DNA of 64,000 nt from Castellaniella hirudinis_A (GCF_047468865.1 NZ_JBLGTV010000004.1:62001-126000), one strand, 5' to 3'. Counted from the first letter of the stretch, positions 55,527-64,000 are shown. Notes: a model not told the origin generated them from the sequence alone. Numbers and translations are program-made.

Positions 55527-57005
55527 TCAGAAGTCGTCCTTGGTGTTGACGGCCTTGGACTGGCGGGACTGGTCGCTGACGCCGCCTGCGGCGGCCCCCG
55601 TTGCCTGCGCGCCTTGGGCCTGGCCGCGTTTCTGCGCGTCAATGGCATTGGCGTTGTCCAGCTGACCATACGTCCAGCCCACCACGGTGCCGACGTGCAC
55701 CACGCCGTTGTCGTCTTTCTGCTCCCAGCGCTTCAGCACCGAGGTGCCGCGCAAATCCCCGGCGGCGGAGGCTTTGCCGGATTTGAAGAAAGTCTGGGTG
55801 GTTTCGCGGATGTTTTCTTTCAGTTGCCGCACATCGCCCGGCTTGCCGTTGGTGATGTCGGTGATCTGCTTGGCCCATTCTTCGCTGATGTCCCCGATCT
55901 CGGCCGACGTGGACACCTGGACATTGGTGTTCATGAACTCGATGATATTGGCCTCGGCCATGGCCTGGGCCACGCCCTGGGCATTTTGCTGGGCCCGCAA
56001 GGCGCGCGACGCGCTCCAGCCGGGGTCCATCGGCACCGAAGTGCGGCCATAGGCCAACAGCATGGGCCGGCCGGACTCGTCATACACATAGCGCAAGCCG
56101 ATTTCATTCAAGTAGCCGGCCTGATCCGCGGGCAGGATATCGTTCAGCGACTTGGGATTGCCTTTGACCAGCGTGGGCCGCTTGCGGGCGATGTCCCGGG
56201 CGAACTGGCGGGTTTTTTCGGACTGCACGGCAATCACCGCCACGGCCATGGTTTTCTTGCCATTGGCTTCGACAGGAAAAATACGGGTCTTGACCGGCAC
56301 CAGCCCCTGCATGTTCTGGTAAGCCGACTTGATGACTTTTTTATTGAAATTATCCTTGTACAGGTTTTTTTTCTGTTCCACCGACATCTTCTGGATGTCT
56401 TCGGCCGGGACGCCTTCTTCGACCAGGGCGTTATCCAGTTTTTTATCCACCAGCGTCAATGCCTTGTCGAACAAGGCTTCCAGGCGGCCGCCCCCGGCCG
56501 CCAAAGCCTGGTTCAGTTCGAGCGGATCGATTGCGTCCTTGTCGCTGGACTGATTCTCGAACACGGTGCGCACGGCTTCGGATCTCAAGCGGCCATAGTT
56601 TTGCAGGATGTAATCCGCCTGCAAATCGAACAAAGCGCGTTCGTAGGCCAGGGCCAGTTGGCTGCCGTAATGCGGATCGGCGGCGCTGTCGGCGGAAATC
56701 GTGGCCATGCCCGCATAAAACACCTTGCCATCCTTGGCGGTGCTCATGGTCTGGCCAAATTCTTTTTCAAAGGCGGCGACCCAGTCGGCATAGCTTTGTG
56801 CGGGGGCGCTGGGCAGGGCATCCGCCGAGGTGGCTTGTTCCAGCAGGGCTTCGGGCGCCTGCGCCACCGGGGCGGAGATGTCGCCCGCCTGCGCCAGGGT
56901 CGCCGGCTGCGCCTGGGCGGGGGTATCCGGCGCGGCGTCCTGGGCGAAGCTGGCCTGGGCGGCCAGCAGGCACAGGGCTGCGACGAGCGGACTTGGCTTG
57001 AACAT
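55527..57005 (-). CDS. Exported protein of unknown family (fourth gene of envelope operon)
   Basis: A 492-residue secreted protein. A signal peptide (about 1-21, ending ASFAQ) is followed by an Ala/Gln-rich linker and then a long domain containing YADWVAAFEKEFGQTMS, DKALTLVDKKLDNALVEEG and GWTYGQLDNANAID. I recall similar proteins accompanying LpoB- and YcfL-like genes (DUF6844 type) but cannot confirm the family. ATG 57005 was chosen to give the signal peptide. No catalytic motif recognised. Periplasmic location is expected. Confidence 0.7.
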   Translation of the reverse strand: MFKPSPLVAALCLLAAQASFAQDAAPDTPAQAQPATLAQAGDISAPVAQAPEALLEQATSADALPSAPAQSYADWVAAFEKEFGQTMSTAKDGKVFYAGMATISADSAADPHYGSQLALAYERALFDLQADYILQNYGRLRSEAVRTVFENQSSDKDAIDPLELNQALAAGGGRLEALFDKALTLVDKKLDNALVEEGVPAEDIQKMSVEQKKNLYKDNFNKKVIKSAYQNMQGLVPVKTRIFPVEANGKKTMAVAVIAVQSEKTRQFARDIARKRPTLVKGNPKSLNDILPADQAGYLNEIGLRYVYDESGRPMLLAYGRTSVPMDPGWSASRALRAQQNAQGVAQAMAEANIIEFMNTNVQVSTSAEIGDISEEWAKQITDITNGKPGDVRQLKENIRETTQTFFKSGKASAAGDLRGTSVLKRWEQKDDNGVVHVGTVVGWTYGQLDNANAIDAQKRGQAQGAQATGAAAGGVSDQSRQSKAVNTKDDF

Positions 57006-57015
57006 ATGCGCCCCC

Positions 57016-57636
57016 TTACCAGGCAAAGTTCTGATTGGACCCCAGCTTTTCGATGGGGACGAACGCCTGGAAGATTTCCAGGCCGGAATCGCGCTCGACC
57101 ACGCGGAAGTCGAACTCGTATTCCAGCTGCTGTTGCTTGCCGCTGCCATCCACCAGCGTGCGCTGACGGATCGCGCCCAGCATTTCCAGGTCGGGGGCGA
57201 TCACCGTGCCATTGCGCGCCACGGTGGACTGCTTGAACATCTTGGACTTGCTGAGTTGGCGGGAATCCTGCACAAAACTGGTGCGCTCGGCCCCGGTGGC
57301 CCCGGTAAAGATGAACTGCCCGGTCTTGGTCATGTCGCGTTTCATGCGCGACGTCATGCTGGCGGTGTCGATGCGGAACGTGGTGTCGTTCACGACGTCG
57401 CCCATCTGCACCACCCAGCGGCTGCCGCCGGGCTTCTGGGCATAGGGGGATTCCAGAAATTCCTGCACGGCCTTTTTGGCGGCGTATTCAAAATCCGTGC
57501 TTTGCAGGCCAAACGACACCATGCCGGGCTTGCCCGTGCGGCTGAGTTCGGCGTTGGGGTTGCTGGACACGACCGGCATGGTCTGACAACCGGCCAGGGC
57601 CAAGGCCATCACGGCCATCAAAGAAATTTTTTTCAT
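57016..57636 (-). CDS. LpoB-like lipoprotein (penicillin-binding protein activator family)
   Basis: A 206-residue lipoprotein, lipobox LALAGC with C17. The core SRWVVQMGDVVNDTTFRID, TGQFIFTG and a region of alternating hydrophobic strands match LpoB, the outer-membrane lipoprotein that activates PBP1b in enterobacteria. Next to it is a YcfL-like gene, as in E. coli where lpoB and ycfL are neighbours. Whether it activates a PBP in this organism is inference. Confidence 0.82.
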   Translation of the reverse strand: MKKISLMAVMALALAGCQTMPVVSSNPNAELSRTGKPGMVSFGLQSTDFEYAAKKAVQEFLESPYAQKPGGSRWVVQMGDVVNDTTFRIDTASMTSRMKRDMTKTGQFIFTGATGAERTSFVQDSRQLSKSKMFKQSTVARNGTVIAPDLEMLGAIRQRTLVDGSGKQQQLEYEFDFRVVERDSGLEIFQAFVPIEKLGSNQNFAW

Positions 57637-57651
57637 CGGGGTTCCTGAGAC

Positions 57652-58080
57652 TTAATTTTCTACCGTGATCCGCAATACGGCATGGGTGGCGTGGCGATCC
57701 ATGGCCACGGACTGGACGATTTCCTCGCGGCCGGGATCCAGCATCAGGCCGTCGAGCACCTGTGCGCCCGTCATGATCCGGCGACCGCAATCGTCCGTCC
57801 AATGGACGGTGTACCGGACTTGGAGAATGGTATTGAAGGGGTTGGGGCTGCGCGCATTGCGCACGGAAAACTGCACGGCCTTCAGGCCGCTGGCCAGCGT
57901 GACCAGGGAGACATCCCGCACCACCGCGCCCTTGGGGGTGGCTTCATCCTGCACTTTCAGCAAGGCCCGCGGGGCGACGGTGGTGTCGCAGGTCACCACC
58001 CGGGGGGCGGCGGCCTGGGCGGCGGCACCCGCCGCCATCCCCACGGACAACAGCGCCCCAAGCCAAAAAACGTGTTTCAT
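57652..58080 (-). CDS. YcfL-like protein (DUF1425)
   Basis: A 142-residue exported protein with signal peptide (about 1-22) and a compact beta-rich domain: VRDVSLVTLASGLKAVQFSV, NTILQVRYTVHWTD, MLDPGREEIVQSVAMD. This is the DUF1425/YcfL layout. No lipobox is seen, unlike some homologues. Located 15 bases from the LpoB-like gene and one base from the COG3014 gene. Function unknown. Confidence 0.78.
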   Translation of the reverse strand: MKHVFWLGALLSVGMAAGAAAQAAAPRVVTCDTTVAPRALLKVQDEATPKGAVVRDVSLVTLASGLKAVQFSVRNARSPNPFNTILQVRYTVHWTDDCGRRIMTGAQVLDGLMLDPGREEIVQSVAMDRHATHAVLRITVEN

Positions 58081-58081
58081 G

Positions 58082-59581
58082 TCAAACCTTTTTCGTGGTG
58101 ATTGCGGGCGGCGCGGCTTTCAGCGGGGGCACGGCGTCCTGCGCGGGCAGCGGCTGAACATACACGGCGGGCTGGCCCAGGGTGCCCGACGCCTTGACCA
58201 GCACCAGCGTGTTGACGCCTGGCTCAATGGGGACATCCGCCACCGGTTGGCCCAACGGGCCGGCCAGCAGCAGCCGGCCCGTGGCGGGACGATCCACCAC
58301 CACCATCTGAATGGTATTGGGCAGGTTGGCCCAGGCGCGCGTATCGGCCTTGGTCAGGGCGAATTGGGCCGCGCCGGTGCCCAGCTTCAGCAAAGTCCCG
58401 ATCAGGGGATTCATGTTTTGCCGGTCGATCTGGTGATTGACCACGGCTTGCGCGGCAGTCTTGATGGTGGTGGAGATGACCGCCTTGGCGACAACCCCCT
58501 TGTAGGCCGTGTCGAATTCCAGGCCGGCCAGTTCGTTGAGGTCGGTCAGTGTGGCGGTTTCCTGTTGGGTCTTGCCCGCCCCCACCATCAGCCCGCCGAA
58601 CGCGGGGCTGCCGGGCACGAACTGCGGCAACGCGATGCCGGTGTACGTGACCTTGCCGGTCACGATGAACAGGGGCAGATCCAGGCGGAATTCTGTCAGA
58701 CTGGGGCCGATGCCGTCTTCGTAGACGATGATGACCTTGTTGTCCAGCGCGCCCTTGCCGCGCTTGAGCTCACGCCCCAGATAGGCGATGACGGCATTGC
58801 CGCCCCGCGTGGCGCTGGCGGCATTGGCGCTTTTCAGCATGTCGCGCGCCAGGTTCTGGCGCTTGTCGGACTGCGCCGAAGACGTGGCGCGAAACACCGC
58901 GCTCATGACATCCCCGGCCGACAGACGGATCTTGGATCGCACCAGGCCGCTGGGCAGATCCTTTATCCCATCCGCGATCTTGGGGCCGACTTCGCCCAGG
59001 CTTTCACGCGCCCCAGCGCTCTGATCGTCGCGCAGGCCGTCCTTGACCGTCTTGTCGACCGTCTTGGCATAAGCCTTGAGCTGGGTTTCCGCATTGCCCT
59101 GGCGCACCTGCAGGCGGTTGAAATCCACCCGGGCATCGGCCTCGCTGCCCAGCATCAGGTGATTGATGGCCTGGTAGTAATCAATCAGGACGCCCTGGTG
59201 GATTTTGCCCTGATAGGCCCCGAAGGCATCGCTGGTCAGGGTGGTGCCCAGCAGGTTGGCGACCTCGGCGGGCGTGTCCACCGTGTCTTCTTTCCAGTTC
59301 AGCTGGCTGGCGGCGGCGTCGAAGGCATCGCGGCTCAATGCCCACATCCCGGCATCGTTGAAGGCCTTGCCGGCCTCCAGTGAATCCAGCAGGCTCTTGG
59401 GATCGTAGCTGGGTTCGCCGGTGAGGGGGTTGAGATATTGCCCCGCATACGCCCGATAATCGGACTGCGCCAGATAGTCGGCCGCGGACTCCTGGCTGAC
59501 CGTGCGCGTCCCCGCGCAGCCGGCCAACAGCGCAGCCCCCAGACATACGCCCCCGATACGCACCAAAAATTTTCCGCGCAT
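58082..59581 (-). CDS. COG3014-like lipoprotein (first gene of the envelope operon)
   Basis: A 499-residue lipoprotein with lipobox LLAGC (C22). The N-terminal half is helical, possibly TPR-like (FNDAGMWALSRDAFDAAASQL, LMLGSEADARVDFNRLQ); the C-terminal half is beta-rich with VIIVYEDGIGPSLTEFRLDL and an RTWANLPN-like stretch (RAWANLPNTIQMV). These features match the COG3014 family. A good GGAGG site precedes the ATG. It leads the operon COG3014-YcfL-LpoB-exported-CsgG-like. Confidence 0.75.
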   Translation of the reverse strand: MRGKFLVRIGGVCLGAALLAGCAGTRTVSQESAADYLAQSDYRAYAGQYLNPLTGEPSYDPKSLLDSLEAGKAFNDAGMWALSRDAFDAAASQLNWKEDTVDTPAEVANLLGTTLTSDAFGAYQGKIHQGVLIDYYQAINHLMLGSEADARVDFNRLQVRQGNAETQLKAYAKTVDKTVKDGLRDDQSAGARESLGEVGPKIADGIKDLPSGLVRSKIRLSAGDVMSAVFRATSSAQSDKRQNLARDMLKSANAASATRGGNAVIAYLGRELKRGKGALDNKVIIVYEDGIGPSLTEFRLDLPLFIVTGKVTYTGIALPQFVPGSPAFGGLMVGAGKTQQETATLTDLNELAGLEFDTAYKGVVAKAVISTTIKTAAQAVVNHQIDRQNMNPLIGTLLKLGTGAAQFALTKADTRAWANLPNTIQMVVVDRPATGRLLLAGPLGQPVADVPIEPGVNTLVLVKASGTLGQPAVYVQPLPAQDAVPPLKAAPPAITTKKV

Positions 59582-59746
59582 ATACCCTCCGTATTATATT
59601 TTTTTACGAATGCGCCATTTTATACAACAAAATCTCACTTTATTACATATATCATCATGACCATTCTTATCATGGCCGCGCCACTGAACAAGGCCCTGCA
59701 AATGATTTATTCTTAGGGACTCCTCGAAGCCACCTCGCCACATACC

Positions 59747-60550
59747 ATGACCCCCTCTGATCCGCTCACCATCGCCAACCGCAGTTTCCAGTCCCGCCTG
59801 CTGGTGGGCACGGGCAAATACCGCGATTTCGACCAGACCCGCGACGCCATCGAAGCCAGCGGGGCCGAAATCGTCACGGTGGCCATCCGCCGCACCAACA
59901 TCGGGCAAAATCCGGGCGAACCCAACCTGCTGGATTTCCTCTCCCCCGACCGCTACACCATTCTGCCCAACACGGCGGGCTGCTATACCGCCGACGACGC
60001 CGTGCGCACGCTGCGCCTGGCGCGCGAACTGCTGGACGGCCACAAACTGTGCAAGCTCGAAGTCCTGGGCGACGCGGGCAACCTGTTTCCCAATATGCCC
60101 GAAACGCTGGCCGCCGCCCGCACCCTGGTGGCCGACGGCTTCGACGTCATGGTGTACTGCAGCGACGACCCCATCCAATGCCGCATGCTCGAAGACATCG
60201 GCGTGGCGGCGGTGATGCCGCTGGCGTCGCTGATCGGCTCGGGCATGGGTATTCTCAACCCCTGGAACCTGCGCCTGATCATCGACCAGGCCCAAGTCCC
60301 CGTGCTGGTGGACGCCGGGGTCGGCACGGCATCCGACGCCGCCATTGCCATGGAACTCGGCTGCGACGCCATTCTCATGAATACCGCCATCGCCGGCGCG
60401 CGCGATCCCATCCGCATGGCCCAGGCCATGCGGATGGCCGTCGAGGCCGGGCGGCACGCCTACCTGGCGGGCCGGGTCAAACGCAAATACTACGACGCCG
60501 ACCCCAGTTCGCCCACCGAAGGCCTGCTGCCGTCCACGCGCGCGGCCTGA
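59747..60550 (+). CDS. thiG: Thiazole synthase
   Basis: A 267-residue TIM-barrel enzyme forming the thiazole of thiamine. The Schiff-base lysine lies in CKLEVLGD; the motifs PNTAGCYTADDAVR, YCSDDPIQCRMLEDIG and VDAGVGTASDAAIAMELG are standard. The usual upstream thiS gene is missing and no TPP riboswitch is recognisable in the 165-base gap. That gap holds only AT-rich DNA and a 19-codon open frame (59657-59716) without a ribosome site. It is probably cotranscribed with thiD. Confidence 0.95.
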   Translation: MTPSDPLTIANRSFQSRLLVGTGKYRDFDQTRDAIEASGAEIVTVAIRRTNIGQNPGEPNLLDFLSPDRYTILPNTAGCYTADDAVRTLRLARELLDGHKLCKLEVLGDAGNLFPNMPETLAAARTLVADGFDVMVYCSDDPIQCRMLEDIGVAAVMPLASLIGSGMGILNPWNLRLIIDQAQVPVLVDAGVGTASDAAIAMELGCDAILMNTAIAGARDPIRMAQAMRMAVEAGRHAYLAGRVKRKYYDADPSSPTEGLLPSTRAA

Positions 60551-60647
60551 ATCCACCGCCCGAATCCGGCACCCCGCCCGCTTGATCCGGCCCGACCGCA
60601 TCCCGGCCGGCCAAGCGCCCGACACGTCTTTCATGGGCTCTATCGCA

Positions 60648-61469
60648 ATGATTCCCAACACCCTATCCATCGCCGGCGTCGACCCCTCCGGGGGGGCCGG
60701 CGTCCTGGCCGACGTCAAGACCATGAGCGCCCTGGGGGCCTACGGCATGGCGGTGATCGCCGCCCTGACCGCCCAGAACACCCAGGCGGTCACGGGGATT
60801 TCCCCCGTGCCGCCGGAATTCGTGGCCGCCCAGATCGACACGCTGTTCGCCGACGTGCGGGTGGATGCCGTGAAAATCGGCATGCTGGGTCAGGCCGGCG
60901 TCACGCGCACGGTGGCCGACCGCCTGGCCCACTGGCAACCCGCCCACCTGGTGCTGGACCCCGTGATGGTGGCCAAGAGCGGCGACCACTTGCTGGAACG
61001 CCAGGCCGTCGACGCCCTGCGCGAAGGCCTGCTGCCCCTGGCCCACGTCATCACGCCCAATCTGCCCGAAGCCGGCGTGCTGCTGGACGAGCGCCCGGTG
61101 GAGACCCTGAAGGAAATGCGCCGCGTGGCCGAACGCCTGCGCCGCCTGCTGCCGGACAGCGACCGGCACTGGGTGTTCCTGAAAGGCGGCCACCTGCCGG
61201 GCGACGACACGATCGACCTGCTGCACGACGGCGACCGCATGATCGAACTCCCGGGGCGGCGCATCCACACGAAAAACACCCACGGCACCGGCTGCACGCT
61301 CTCGGCGGCGCTGGCCGCCCTGCTGCCCCGCACCCAGGACGTGCCCGAGGCCGCGCGCCAGGCCAAGCACTATCTGGAACGCGCCATCGCCGCCGCCGGC
61401 CAACTGCGGGTCGGGTCGGGCCACGGGCCGGTGCACCACTACCATGCGCTCTGGGGCGCACCGGCCTAA
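60648..61469 (+). CDS. thiD: Hydroxymethylpyrimidine/phosphomethylpyrimidine kinase
   Basis: A 273-residue ribokinase-fold enzyme that phosphorylates HMP twice. LSIAGVDPSGGAGVLADVKT, GMLGQAG, LDPVMVAKSGD, and the phosphate-binding loop NTHGTGCTLSAAL are all present. ATG 60648 gives the standard MIPNTLSIAG start; longer in-frame starts at 60582 and 60633 exist but lack ribosome sites. Pairs with thiG in thiamine synthesis. Confidence 0.93.
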   Translation: MIPNTLSIAGVDPSGGAGVLADVKTMSALGAYGMAVIAALTAQNTQAVTGISPVPPEFVAAQIDTLFADVRVDAVKIGMLGQAGVTRTVADRLAHWQPAHLVLDPVMVAKSGDHLLERQAVDALREGLLPLAHVITPNLPEAGVLLDERPVETLKEMRRVAERLRRLLPDSDRHWVFLKGGHLPGDDTIDLLHDGDRMIELPGRRIHTKNTHGTGCTLSAALAALLPRTQDVPEAARQAKHYLERAIAAAGQLRVGSGHGPVHHYHALWGAPA

Positions 61470-61475
61470 GTCGCC

Positions 61476-61481
61476 TATAAT
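61476..61481 (+). promoter_or_regulatory. Possible -10 box for the Pcm-like gene
   Basis: TATAAT lies 32 bases before the ATG at 61514. No good -35 hexamer is visible at the proper distance. This may be the promoter of the methyltransferase gene. Confidence 0.45.
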
Positions 61482-61513
61482 CTGTTCACGTTAACCCCAA
61501 GGCCACCCGCAAG

Positions 61514-62194
61514 ATGAACGCCAACGATATCCCCGACGCCGAACGTGCCCGCTTCAACATGATCGAGCAGCAGATCCGCCCCTGGAATGTCCAGGACGAA
61601 CACCTGCTGCAGGCCGTATTCGACATGCCGCGCGAATGTTTTGTGCCGCCGCAGCTGCGCGCGCTGGCCTTCACCGACACCGAGCTCCCGCTCATCATCG
61701 ACGGGGTGGACAGCCGCGAACACATGCTCTCGCCCAAGGTCGAGACCAAGCTCATCGAAGAACTGCAATTGCAGCCCAGCGACTGCGTGCTGGAAATCGG
61801 CACCGGCTCGGGCTATCAGGCGGCCCTGATGTCGCGCCTGTGCCAGCAGGTGACCAGCATCGAAATCGACAGCCGCCTGGCCGCCTTCGCCCAGGCCAAC
61901 CTGGCCCGCCAGCAAATCGGCAACGTGGTTCTGGAAACCGGCGACGCCCATGCGGGCTGGGGCACGGCCGAATACGACGCCATCCTGGTCACCGGCTCGG
62001 TGCCCTGTGTGCCGGACGCCCTGAAATACCAGTTGGCCGTGGGCGGCCGCTTGGTGGCCATCGTGGGCCACAACCCCATCATGACGGCCTGCCGCATCAC
62101 CCGCACCAGCGCGGCCAACTTTGAAACCACCCAGGTCTTCGACACCTGGACCAAGCCGCTGCGCGGCACGGCGCAGTCGCGCTTCACATTCTGA
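61514..62194 (+). CDS. Protein-L-isoaspartate O-methyltransferase-like protein
   Basis: A 226-residue SAM-dependent methyltransferase. The motif FNMIEQQIRPWNV and LEIGTGSGYQAALMSRLC are typical of the Pcm-like group common in Burkholderiales; these repair or otherwise methylate isoaspartyl residues. The GxGxG SAM loop is intact. In related genomes it often precedes a rhodanese and tolC, which are absent here. True Pcm activity is not established for this shorter subgroup. Confidence 0.85.
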   Translation: MNANDIPDAERARFNMIEQQIRPWNVQDEHLLQAVFDMPRECFVPPQLRALAFTDTELPLIIDGVDSREHMLSPKVETKLIEELQLQPSDCVLEIGTGSGYQAALMSRLCQQVTSIEIDSRLAAFAQANLARQQIGNVVLETGDAHAGWGTAEYDAILVTGSVPCVPDALKYQLAVGGRLVAIVGHNPIMTACRITRTSAANFETTQVFDTWTKPLRGTAQSRFTF

Positions 62195-62218
62195 TCCGGC
62201 CGGCGGCCGGCCGGGGGA

Positions 62219-62998
62219 TCATGGCCGATGCCCGGGCAGACAGCCGCCGTGCCGCCCGACGGCGCGGCCCGCCGGGTCGTAGCTTTGTTCGCTCAACCAC
62301 AGCCGGCCGTCGGCACGGATCGACAGCAGCGTCGAACAGCGCGTGCCATACTGCGTATCCACAATGAAAGGGCTGCTGAACAGCTGCTCACGCGCCACAT
62401 CCAGCCCCGTATCGGGCAGCTGATCCACCGCCGCCTGCGTGGTGTCGCGCAGCGCATCGAAAACCCGCTGCGGATGGCGCACCCAATCCGACGCCGGCAA
62501 GGCATCGAGGGCGGCCCGCAAGCGCCTGGATTTCGGCCAGGGGGTATCCAGCAAATGATTGGACAGAACATACCGCCCGGGCGCCAGACGCCGGACGACG
62601 CCGGCGGGATCGCGGTTGCTCAGGATCCAGACGCCCGCCCGATCCCCCACGATCAGGTTGAACCCGGCCCAGGCCTGGGCATCCTGGCCGATGCCCAGGC
62701 AATACGCCTGCGCCGAGGCCGTCCCCAACAGATAGTCACGCACCAGGACGCCTCGTGAAGGGGCATGGGCGGGCGCCGGGACACCGGGTTCCCGATAGTT
62801 GGTCAGCAGGGCGAAGCGCCCCCCTTGGGCCCCGCCCAGCCACGTCCCCCCGGCGCTGAGATCGCGCCCGGCAATCACCCGGGGATGTCCGGGCCAGGGC
62901 CCGGCCACCGCACTGGGACGGGCGTGGTATTCATCACGATTGGCCGCGACCCGCACCGGCCACTGCGGGTGCCCCAAAGCAAGATACGCAATGCACAT
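62219..62998 (-). CDS. NRDE/TANGO2-family protein
   Basis: A 259-residue cytoplasmic protein beginning MCIAYLALGHPQWPVRVAANRDE, the defining Cys-2 and NRDE motif of the TANGO2 (heme chaperone-related) Ntn-hydrolase-like family. It contains GGTWLGGAQGGRFALLTNYRE and, later, STLLSIRADGRLWLSEQSYD. Role in heme transfer is known for homologues but not here. Convergent with the methyltransferase gene. Confidence 0.88.
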   Translation of the reverse strand: MCIAYLALGHPQWPVRVAANRDEYHARPSAVAGPWPGHPRVIAGRDLSAGGTWLGGAQGGRFALLTNYREPGVPAPAHAPSRGVLVRDYLLGTASAQAYCLGIGQDAQAWAGFNLIVGDRAGVWILSNRDPAGVVRRLAPGRYVLSNHLLDTPWPKSRRLRAALDALPASDWVRHPQRVFDALRDTTQAAVDQLPDTGLDVAREQLFSSPFIVDTQYGTRCSTLLSIRADGRLWLSEQSYDPAGRAVGRHGGCLPGHRP

Positions 62999-63051
62999 GG
63001 ACTGGTTTCACCTCATGTCCCGACTGCGGGAATCGGCCGCCGGGGCCTGGC

Positions 63052-63618
63052 CTACCGACGGATTTTTTCCAGCAAGGCCGTGGTGGAGCGCTGGTGCTCA
63101 AAGGCGATGGCGACCGCCTGCCCGCCCCAAGCGCGCACCACGGCGGTTTCCGGCAGCGTGTCCATCTCGTAATCGCCGCCCTTCACGATGATGTCGGGGC
63201 GCAGAGCCTGAATCAGCTGCAAGGGGGTATCCTGATCGAACCAGGTCACCACGTCCACGCAGGCCAACGCCGCCAACAACGCGGCGCGATCCGCGCAGGG
63301 ATTCAAGGGACGGTCGGCCCCCTTGCCCAGGCGGCGCACGGAGGCATCCGTGTTCACCGCCACCACCAGCGTGGCCCCCAGCCGGGCGGCCCGATCCAGA
63401 TAGGTGACATGGCCCCGGTGCAGAATGTCGAACACCCCATTGGTGAACACCAAGGGGCGCGGCCAGGCGCCACGGCGCACCGCCCGCAGGCAGGCATCGG
63501 GCGGCAGGATTTTCGATTCGAAACGGGCCCCGGCAGGCCCGGCCGACGGCGCGGCGCCCGCAAAGCCATCCCGGGGCGCGACGGTGTCCGGCCCGCCCGG
63601 CGGCAACGGCGGGATCAT
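63052..63618 (-). CDS. D-glycero-beta-D-manno-heptose 1-phosphate adenylyltransferase (RfaE2/HldC-type)
   Basis: A 188-residue nucleotidyltransferase. The HxGH motif is in FTNGVFDILHRGHVTYL, with VVAVNTDASVRRLGKG and IIVKGGDYE completing the active site. It adenylylates heptose-1-phosphate for ADP-heptose, the LPS inner-core precursor. Start ATG 63618 overlaps the ubiB stop by four bases. The N-terminal ~55 residues are a Pro/Gly-rich extension not expected for the family. Confidence 0.9.
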   Translation of the reverse strand: MIPPLPPGGPDTVAPRDGFAGAAPSAGPAGARFESKILPPDACLRAVRRGAWPRPLVFTNGVFDILHRGHVTYLDRAARLGATLVVAVNTDASVRRLGKGADRPLNPCADRAALLAALACVDVVTWFDQDTPLQLIQALRPDIIVKGGDYEMDTLPETAVVRAWGGQAVAIAFEHQRSTTALLEKIRR

Positions 63619-64000
63619 GGCCCGATCCCCCGCGTCAAGGCCCAGACGGCCACCCCCAGGCCCACGGCCAGGATGCCGCACAACACCCCCAACAGGCGGT
63701 TGGCGTTTTCCTGGGCGCGGCGCAGGCGTTCGAGCTCGGCCCGCATCGCGGGGCCGGGATCGGGATGATTCAGGCGGGCGTAGGCCAGGCGGGGGATTTG
63801 CGGCAAAATCTGCGCCCACTGGCTGGCTTCCTGATCCAGCCGCTGGCGCAGGCCGCGCAGGCCCACGCGCTGGTGCATCCAGCGTTCTAGAAAGGGCTTG
63901 GCGGTCTGCCAGAGGTCGAGCGCGGGATCCAGTTCGCGGCCCATGCCCTCTACGTTCAGCAGGGTTTTTTGCAGCAGCACCAGTTGGGGCTGGATTTCGA
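63615..64000 (-). CDS. ubiB: UbiB-family protein, C-terminal part (5' end outside window)
   Basis: About 128 codons reach the right edge. The sequence LVLLQKTLLNVEGMGRELD and the closing membrane helix (LLGVLCGILAVGLGVAVWAL) match the C-terminus of UbiB, the ABC1-type ATPase needed for ubiquinone biosynthesis. The kinase-like domain lies outside the window. Its stop overlaps the heptose adenylyltransferase start (ATGA). Confidence 0.9.
   Translation of the reverse strand, partial: EIQPQLVLLQKTLLNVEGMGRELDPALDLWQTAKPFLERWMHQRVGLRGLRQRLDQEASQWAQILPQIPRLAYARLNHPDPGPAMRAELERLRRAQENANRLLGVLCGILAVGLGVAVWALTRGIGP

Noticed and set aside
59657..59716. 19-codon frame before thiG as a leader peptide
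   Set aside because: No ribosome site, no regulatory codon run and no terminator/antiterminator pair seen.
59582..59746. TPP riboswitch upstream of thiG
   Set aside because: The conserved CTGAGA-type core and paired helices were not found.

Overview
The window is a stretch of GC-rich chromosome, densely coding, from a betaproteobacterium. The best guess is order Burkholderiales, family Alcaligenaceae (Bordetella/Castellaniella-like). This rests on protein sequences recalled from that group and on gene orders typical of it: panC-scpA-DUF3460, pilD-coaE-zapD, a Nudix hydrolase beside a DUF815 ATPase, and ubiB beside an RfaE2-type adenylyltransferase. No rRNA, CRISPR array, prophage or insertion sequence was recognised. 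There is one tRNA, for proline (CGG).

Layout. 1-10.6 kb: an aldarate (glucarate, galactarate/talarate) catabolic locus. It holds a complete ABC importer, an aldose 1-epimerase-like protein, three enolase-superfamily sugar-acid dehydratases and a 2-oxoglutarate semialdehyde dehydrogenase; AT-rich divergent promoter regions carry several perfect dyads. 10.6-17.3 kb: a DMT transporter, then an inorganic-carbon module of DabA and DabB divergent from a LysR regulator and a beta-carbonic anhydrase. 17.3-23.9 kb: two c-di-GMP proteins flank a free methionine-R-sulfoxide reductase, followed by a PQQ-type aldose dehydrogenase. 23.9-27.0 kb: tRNA-Pro, polyprenyl diphosphate synthase, a DUF815 ATPase and a Nudix/ThiE-like fusion. 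27.0-38.1 kb: a leftward run of pilD-like, coaE, zapD, then an MdtABC-type RND efflux system with its outer-membrane factor. 38.2-42.3 kb: a lipoprotein, an orphan LuxR-type helix-turn-helix protein, panC, scpA, DUF3460 and an XRE regulator. 42.3-53.6 kb: a cobalamin-centred region with B12-dependent metH, its very unusual repeat-filled upstream region, an autotransporter with a metalloprotease-like passenger, a 51-codon gene, a cobalamin riboswitch, btuB and btuF. 53.7-59.6 kb: a small membrane protein and a five-gene exported-protein operon containing an LpoB-like lipoprotein and a CsgG-like protein. 59.7-64 kb: thiG, thiD, a Pcm-like methyltransferase, a TANGO2/NRDE protein, an RfaE2-type adenylyltransferase and the 3' end of ubiB.

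How the parts fit. Aldarates would be imported, dehydrated by the enolase-superfamily enzymes and oxidised to 2-oxoglutarate; the 5-keto-4-deoxyglucarate dehydratase needed in between is not in view. DabAB with carbonic anhydrase would hold a cytoplasmic bicarbonate pool. BtuB and BtuF would supply cobalamin to MetH. The least understood parts are the five-gene envelope operon, the metH upstream repeats and dyads, and the metalloprotease-like autotransporter. All assignments come from reading sequence and remembered family features; no database search was run.
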